Below, one piece after another: positions 6,518 through 10,620 of a stretch of 10,620 bases of DNA; within the stretch, counting starts at the first letter, position 1; the number at the start of each line of letters is the position of its first letter. The DNA comes from Deltaproteobacteria bacterium (lineage in GTDB: Bacteria; Desulfobacterota; UBA8473). Position numbers and translations under genes: made by a program. The stretch is taken from contig DAOWME010000089.1 in the NCBI GenBank assembly GCA_030643245.1, positions 1 through 10,620 on the forward strand, written 5' to 3'. Below the pieces are notes generated by a model that was not told where the DNA came from, searched no databases, and saw only the letters and a list, made by a program, of their open reading frames with translations.

Positions 6518-8494
6518 CTACGAGGGCTGCTGAAACTTGATCCAGCACTTTGCCCCGGCCTTCACCGGACTTCCCGGTCTAAGGCTCTGTTCCATCGCCT
6601 TACCGCTTCCGATGATTCTTATATCTATTTTAGAGTCATGCATCAATCGAAGTACCTGTCTGATGCTCATCCCGGAAAAATCAGGCATGACAAACCGCTT
6701 TGATCGAGTGGTCCCGGAACTTACTTTGACCTTCAGATTCTGTGACTTCCGACTGCCATACCCTTTCTTTGGAGGGGTGGCACTCCGTCGTGCAACTGCT
6801 TTGGTGGGTAAAACATCCAGATAAAGCAGCGTTTTCTCTGCAATTGTCTTGAATACCGGTGCAGCCGTCTGTCCTCCATAGTAATTGCCACTGGGTTCAT
6901 CGATTACAACCAGTATTGCCACAACAGGATCATCAGCGGGGACAAATCCCATAAACGATGCGACATACTTGTTCTTCAAATAGCCACCCGACGATAGGTC
7001 GGCCTTTTGAGCTGTTCCGGTCTTGCCGGCCACTTCATAGCCATTCAGGGAAGCCATCGTACCTGTCCCTCCCTTCAGGACTGTGCTTTTCAATATGTAC
7101 GTAACCTCTTTGGCTGTCTCCTCGGATATGACTCTCCGAACTACCTGAGGCTTAAACTCCTTAATTACCGTTCCTCCGGGATTAACAATCCGTTTCACAA
7201 CGTATGGTTTCATTAAACGGCCCTTGTTTGCAATAACAGACAACCCTGTGATCAACTGGATAGCTGAAACAGATATTCCCTGACCAAAAGAGATTGTATC
7301 GACAGCAATTCTGGACCATTTATCACAGGGCCGAACCAGACCCTGGGTTTCCCCGGGCATGTCAATGCCCGTCTTTTTTCCGAAACCGAACTTCCGTATG
7401 TATAGGTAAAGCTTTTTCTTTCCCAGTTCCTCTCCCATCTTACTGGCGCCTATGTTACTAGAAACTTTTACAATGTTTTTCACGCTGAGCCAGGCATGGG
7501 GATGAATATCGTGGACAGTTTCTCTGCCGACACGGTAGCGTCCGTTTTCACAAAAAAAGATGTTGTTCCTGGATACGATGCCTTCTTCCAATGACGCTGC
7601 CAACAAAAAGACCTTAAAAGTTGAACCCGGCTCAAAACTGTCCGTAATTGCCCTGTTCCTCCACGCAGAGGCGGGATACTCCCAGAAACAGTTGGGGTTA
7701 AACTGCGGATAAATGGCAATAGCCAACAATTGGCCATTTCGAGGATCCATTACGATAACAATCCCGCGTTTTGCCTTGGCCCTGATCATCCCTTTCTTCA
7801 ATTCTTTTTCCGCTAAATATTGGATCGTCTTATCTATGGTGAGTATCAAATCATTACCCGTCAAGCCATCCCTCCGGCCTAATCCATTGCTGCAGATGAT
7901 CCTTCCCAAGGCATCCCTTTCAACCACCGAAAACGCAGCCTCTCCTTTGAGATAATCGTCGTACTGGAGTTCCAGGCCTTCCAACCCTTTAGGGTCCAAC
8001 CCTACAAATCCGACAATACTCCCGGCGGTTTCACGGTTCGGATGAAACCTCTTGGCCTCTTTAACAAAACTTACACTAGCCAGTTTCAGGTCCTGTACCA
8101 TCATGGATTGATCCGGAGTTATCCTTCTCTTAATCCAGGTGAAGTGTCTATTGAGGGCAAATTTCCTTTTGAGCTCCTTTTCACTCATCCCCAGAATTGG
8201 CGAGAGTTTTCTGGCGTATTCAAATGCATTCGTTATCTTCCGTGGTTCAGCGTATAATGAATCTACATCTATGCTCACTGCCAGATCTTCCCTGTTACGA
8301 TCATATATGCCCCCCCTGTTGGGCACCACAGGTATGCCTCTTTCCCGTTGTCTCTTGGCAAGTTCACTTAGCTCTTCATTTCTAAGTACATGAAGTTGAT
8401 AAGCCTTGGCTGAAATAGTGATCGTCACTAGGACAAAACCCATCAAGACAAGAAGTATTCTAAGCTTCAGCCATTTTTTTGATTTGTCGTTCAT
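6518..8494 (-). CDS. ftsI: FtsI/PBP3-type septal peptidoglycan transpeptidase with C-terminal PASTA domain
   Basis: Class B penicillin-binding protein that cross-links septal peptidoglycan in the divisome. The 658-aa protein has a short basic cytoplasmic start, one membrane anchor (about residues 11-30), a pedestal domain containing RGGIYDRNRE at 60-69, and a transpeptidase domain with all three active-site motifs: STFK (S291 nucleophile, K294), SSN at 345-347 and KTGT at 491-494. A Ser/Lys/Arg-rich linker (about 565-600) leads to one PASTA repeat (about 601-657, beginning VMPDFSGMS). PASTA-bearing division PBPs are known from Firmicutes and from Deltaproteobacteria; enterobacterial FtsI lacks it. 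The ATG overlaps the ftsL stop (ATGA), implying coupled translation. Confidence 0.95.
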   Translation of the reverse strand: MNDKSKKWLKLRILLVLMGFVLVTITISAKAYQLHVLRNEELSELAKRQRERGIPVVPNRGGIYDRNREDLAVSIDVDSLYAEPRKITNAFEYARKLSPILGMSEKELKRKFALNRHFTWIKRRITPDQSMMVQDLKLASVSFVKEAKRFHPNRETAGSIVGFVGLDPKGLEGLELQYDDYLKGEAAFSVVERDALGRIICSNGLGRRDGLTGNDLILTIDKTIQYLAEKELKKGMIRAKAKRGIVIVMDPRNGQLLAIAIYPQFNPNCFWEYPASAWRNRAITDSFEPGSTFKVFLLAASLEEGIVSRNNIFFCENGRYRVGRETVHDIHPHAWLSVKNIVKVSSNIGASKMGEELGKKKLYLYIRKFGFGKKTGIDMPGETQGLVRPCDKWSRIAVDTISFGQGISVSAIQLITGLSVIANKGRLMKPYVVKRIVNPGGTVIKEFKPQVVRRVISEETAKEVTYILKSTVLKGGTGTMASLNGYEVAGKTGTAQKADLSSGGYLKNKYVASFMGFVPADDPVVAILVVIDEPSGNYYGGQTAAPVFKTIAEKTLLYLDVLPTKAVARRSATPPKKGYGSRKSQNLKVKVSSGTTRSKRFVMPDFSGMSIRQVLRLMHDSKIDIRIIGSGKAMEQSLRPGSPVKAGAKCWIKFQQPS

Positions 8495-8811
8495 TTTATT
8501 ATGATGATTTGGTTTGGTTCCGGTGACGTCAGTCCTAGGTCTCTTCTCGCTATGCCCTCGATATATTGTGGAGATTTAAGGGTGGCGACCTCCAATTTCA
8601 GTTTCTTGTTCAACTGGAAAAGTTCTGTGTTCACCTTGTTTTCTTGGCCAATCTCATAGCCCGCATTAACAACCTGATTGTGGCACCATACGTAAAACAA
8701 AAAAGAGGACATCACGACAATCGCACTTATGACATAGGTTAACGTTAGCCTGGATTTTCCTGTTAGCCAATTTTTATAACGCGAAGGCCTCCCAGCAATA
8801 ATTCTTTCCAT
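8491..8811 (-). CDS. ftsL: FtsL-like divisome membrane protein
   Basis: Small bitopic divisome subunit that, in known systems, partners FtsB and FtsQ and activates FtsI/FtsW. The 106-aa product has a basic N-terminal cytoplasmic tail (residues 1-22), one membrane segment (about 24-43, LTYVISAIVVMSSFLFYVW) and a periplasmic coiled-coil-like stretch (about 55-80, with Leu/Ile spacing in ELFQLNKKLKLEVATLK), then IARRDLGLTSPEPNQIIIIK, which resembles the conserved end of FtsL/FtsB-type proteins. Sequence conservation in this family is poor; the assignment rests on topology, size and place between rsmH and ftsI. AAGGAGG lies four bases before the ATG, the strongest ribosome-binding site in the cluster. 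Confidence 0.88.
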   Translation of the reverse strand: MERIIAGRPSRYKNWLTGKSRLTLTYVISAIVVMSSFLFYVWCHNQVVNAGYEIGQENKVNTELFQLNKKLKLEVATLKSPQYIEGIARRDLGLTSPEPNQIIIIK

Positions 8812-8860
8812 GAAACCTCCTTGGTCCTCAGTTTCGCATCAGAGTCGGTTGATCCGACAT

Positions 8861-9808
8861 TCATATCCGTTCAACAACTCTCAGCTTGGCTGTTCTCGAT
8901 CTTGGGTTCTTGTTTATCTCTTCCACAGAAGGGCGAACCGGTTTTTTAGTCAACACCTTTACCTTAGGTTCATGCCGGCATATACATGCCGGCATGTCAG
9001 GGGGGCATATACACACTCTCTCTAGTGATCTAAAGAATTGCTTAACGATCCTGTCCTCGAGAGAATGAAACGCGATGATACATAACCTTCCCCCTTCCTT
9101 AAGGAGGTCAACACCATTCTCAATAGCGATATCGAGGTTCGTCAATTCATCATTGACAGCAATCCTGATTGCCTGGAAAGTCTTGGTTGCAGGGTGGATT
9201 CTTTTGGGATGAAACCTGGATGGAATGGCAGTCTTAGTAATATCCGCTAGTTGTATGGTCGTAGTTATTGGGCTAGACTTCCTTTGAGTTGCAATAGCCC
9301 TTGCGATCCTCTTTGCAAATCGTTCTTCACCGTATTTCCACAATGTGCTCTCAAGTTCAGATATAGGCAGACCATTAATCAGATCAAATGCCTTGAGCAC
9401 GGAACGCCTGTCCATGCGCATATCGATCGGCCCTTCAAGCCTAAAGCTAAAGCCCCTTTCCTTGTCCCCCAATTGAATTGAAGATACTCCCAGATCGAGC
9501 AGTATCCCGTCAACCTCGTATATATCCAGATTTGTTAAGATGTTCCTAATGGCTTTGAAATTATCATGGATAATCTTTACCCTATCCCGAAAGTCCTTTA
9601 ACCTACAGGTAGCAGTCTCAATCGCATCCAGGTCACAATCTATTCCAATTAGTCTTCCATTTGGTGCGATGAATTTCAATATCTCCAATGAATGACCCCC
9701 ACTGCCCAAAGTCGCGTCTACGTAAACCCCATCAGGTTGGCAGTTTAGGTATTCTATAACCTCTTTTACCATTACCGGGAAATGCTCAATCTTACCCCTA
9801 TTCCTCAA
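8861..9808 (-). CDS. rsmH: RsmH (MraW), 16S rRNA m4C1402 methyltransferase
   Basis: SAM-dependent enzyme that N4-methylates C1402 in the decoding centre of 16S rRNA. The 315-aa protein shows HFPVMVKEV at 9-17, DATLGSGGHS at 31-40 (SAM loop), GIDCDLDAI at 55-63, DGILLDLGVSS at 100-110, RGFSF at 118-122, GPIDMRMD at 126-133, HPATKTFQAIRIAVNDEL at 205-222 and AFHSLEDRIVK at 246-256. The Cys-rich segment CICPPDMPACIC (266-277) and NPRSRTAKLRVVER (301-314) are also usual. The start is a TTG at 9806-9808: an in-frame TAA lies three codons upstream and no ATG occurs between it and the conserved HFPV, so a non-AUG start is forced unless translation begins at Met13, which would lose that motif. Confidence 0.95.
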   Translation of the reverse strand: MRNRGKIEHFPVMVKEVIEYLNCQPDGVYVDATLGSGGHSLEILKFIAPNGRLIGIDCDLDAIETATCRLKDFRDRVKIIHDNFKAIRNILTNLDIYEVDGILLDLGVSSIQLGDKERGFSFRLEGPIDMRMDRRSVLKAFDLINGLPISELESTLWKYGEERFAKRIARAIATQRKSSPITTTIQLADITKTAIPSRFHPKRIHPATKTFQAIRIAVNDELTNLDIAIENGVDLLKEGGRLCIIAFHSLEDRIVKQFFRSLERVCICPPDMPACICRHEPKVKVLTKKPVRPSVEEINKNPRSRTAKLRVVERI

Positions 9809-9980
9809 AACGCTTTACCGCATTATCCACGGAATCATACCTTCTGAATTGATGACCATTGCCAGCCACCCCCGATATCATTAAGGTGCTTTACGCTCTT
9901 CTCCCATAGAAGCAGTCATTCACAAGCCTTTGCGCCTTCCACCTCTATTCCTTGTCATACGCACCCTATACCCAACGACC
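9809..9980 (-). other. mraZ-rsmH spacer with two overlapping tiny ORFs
   Basis: This 172-bp spacer is long for mraZ-rsmH. On the coding (-) strand it holds a 12-codon ORF, 9919 to 9881 (MTASMGEERKAP), preceded at good distance by AAAGG; its TAA overlaps the ATG of a 27-codon ORF, 9881 to 9798 (starting MISGVAGNGHQF), which in turn overlaps the TTG start of rsmH. They could be chance frames or a coupled leader for rsmH, which has a weak ribosome-binding site. No homologue is recognised and no clear promoter or terminator is seen. Confidence 0.2.
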
Positions 9981-10421
9981 CTATATGCCGAAACTAGCTA
10001 ACTCTTTACCCATGTTCTGAACATTTTCTTCAGCTCTTGCACTCTCTTCTACCCATTGCTTCTTGTTCCAGATTTCGATCTTCTTTGTCAGTCCGAGAAA
10101 GACAACATCCTTCTCCAAATTGGCATATTTCCTCAGGGAAGAGGGGATCGGTATCCTTCCCTGTTTATCTATGGGGCAATCCGATGCCCCGGATATGAAG
10201 AAACGTTGAAACGATTTGACTTCCTTGCTCATCATTGGCAGAGAACTCACCTTTTCCTCTATGGTTCCCCATTCATTAAGCGGATAAGCAACAAGACAAC
10301 CATCATAGTTGGTAATCACCAATACATTGTCACCGGAGTTATTCAATACCTCTCGAAATTTCGCCGGAAGACTCACCCGGCCCTTCGAATCTATTGTATG
10401 CTCGTATCGACCGCGAAACAT
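9981..10421 (-). CDS. mraZ: MraZ, transcriptional regulator at the head of the dcw cluster
   Basis: AbrB-like DNA-binding protein that in studied bacteria binds repeats upstream of its own gene and regulates the dcw operon; it forms ring-shaped oligomers. The 146-aa product has the diagnostic start MFRGRYEHTIDSKGR and two copies of the DxKGRxxxPxxxR motif: DSKGRVSLPAKFR at 11-23 and DKQGRIPIPSSLR at 85-97. Length is normal. AGAAGGG precedes the ATG at a longish distance (about 12 nt). Only 26 bp separate its start codon from a 106-bp repeat unit, so its upstream region is unusual: no repeated TGGG-type MraZ box is recognisable between the gene and the window edge. Confidence 0.95.
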   Translation of the reverse strand: MFRGRYEHTIDSKGRVSLPAKFREVLNNSGDNVLVITNYDGCLVAYPLNEWGTIEEKVSSLPMMSKEVKSFQRFFISGASDCPIDKQGRIPIPSSLRKYANLEKDVVFLGLTKKIEIWNKKQWVEESARAEENVQNMGKELASFGI

Positions 10422-10447
10422 AACAATTTAGCACCCTTCTGGCGAGC

Positions 10448-10553
10448 GGATTTTGTGCTTGAAGATCGGTCAAAGCCTGTCCTCGACCCCGATCGGGGGA
10501 TGGCCTGAAGATGAGATGCACAAATGGGGAAGTTATTTCAGCCTCGTCCCTTA
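10448..10553. repeat. Solo half-copy (106 bp) of the 3151-3363 element, upstream of mraZ
   Basis: This segment is identical, base for base, to 3257-3362 (the right half of the 213-bp element), in the same orientation. It begins exactly at the element's midpoint and ends at the same CCTCGTCCCTTA terminus; the left half is missing. It contains the internal hairpin TTTGTGC/GCACAAA around CCCCGATCGGGG. It lies 26 bp upstream of the mraZ start codon, where leader or promoter DNA would be expected. The occurrence as a half suggests that the half is itself a repeat unit and the larger element a head-to-head composite. Confidence 0.85.
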
Positions 10554-10570
10554 GCACACATAGTCAGTAA

Positions 10571-10620
10571 CTAGTTTCCATCCAGAAATGGCCCTTTTTC
10601 CCCTGAGCTGCGTTCTCCTC
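10571..10620. repeat. Start of a second copy of the family 2 element, cut by the window edge
   Basis: These 50 bases match 6324-6373 at 46 positions in the same orientation, from CTAGTTTCCA through CAGAAATGGCCCTTT to CCTGAGCTGCGTT. The match runs into the window edge, so the rest of the element, including its other arm, presumably lies outside. The four differences show the copies have diverged, unlike the identical 106-bp repeat 17 bp away. Confidence 0.75.

Noticed and set aside
8861..9772. rsmH starting at Met13 (ATG near 9772)
   Set aside because: It would remove the conserved HFPV motif, which is part of the RsmH family N-terminus; the TTG start keeps it.
10422..10500. Possible -35 TTGACC inside the solo repeat reading toward mraZ
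   Set aside because: No acceptable -10 hexamer lies 16-18 bp downstream; the only AT-rich stretch (TAAATT) is too close to the start codon.
10056..10508. 150-codon + strand frame opposite mraZ
   Set aside because: Antisense to intact mraZ and continuing into the repeat; no protein-like features.
1..10620. CRISPR array, tRNA, rRNA or FMN riboswitch
   Set aside because: No regularly spaced short repeats, cloverleaf or rRNA motifs were seen; an FMN riboswitch would lie upstream of ribD outside the window, and none is seen before ribE or ribBA.

Overview
The window carries the back part of a riboflavin-synthesis operon on the + strand (ribD fragment, ribE, ribBA) facing the front part of a division/cell-wall (dcw) cluster on the - strand (mraZ, rsmH, ftsL, ftsI, murE, murF). 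All nine genes read as intact core bacterial genes apart from ribD, which is cut by the left edge. The gene content (bifunctional ribBA, mraZ-led dcw cluster, a PASTA-bearing FtsI, a MurE with the DNPR motif of meso-diaminopimelate-adding enzymes) fits a Gram-negative, Deltaproteobacteria/Desulfobacterota-like chromosome; the exact lineage cannot be fixed from this sequence.

Layout: 1-2949 rib genes; 2950-3364 a gene-free convergent junction made mostly of palindromic DNA (an imperfect palindrome at 3016-3139 and a 213-bp element with 30-bp inverted ends at 3151-3363); 3365-6302 murF and murE, overlapping by 8 bp; 6303-6517 a gap filled by a second palindromic element (6321-6475) and a small hairpin (6476-6514); 6518-8811 ftsI and ftsL, overlapping by 4 bp; 8861-9808 rsmH; 9809-9980 a 172-bp spacer; 9981-10421 mraZ; 10448-10620 more repeat DNA: a perfect 106-bp copy of the right half of the first element, then the beginning of another copy of the second element, cut by the window edge.

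Functionally, RibD, RibE and RibBA cover most riboflavin steps from GTP and ribulose 5-phosphate; lumazine synthase (ribH), which often follows ribBA, is not in the window. On the other strand MraZ (regulator), RsmH (16S rRNA methyltransferase), FtsL and FtsI (septal divisome), MurE and MurF (late cytoplasmic muropeptide ligases) form a co-directional transcription unit. The usual next genes (mraY, murD, ftsW and so on) do not follow murF: the cluster stops at the repeat element.

The most interesting signal is not a new protein system but the repeats. Two families of palindromic, protein-less elements occupy three of the intergenic spaces of the dcw segment, bracket the mraZ-murF block with identical 106-bp direct repeats, and fill the whole visible region upstream of mraZ where its promoter would be expected. 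I see no CRISPR array, tRNA, rRNA, transposase, toxin-antitoxin or defence gene.
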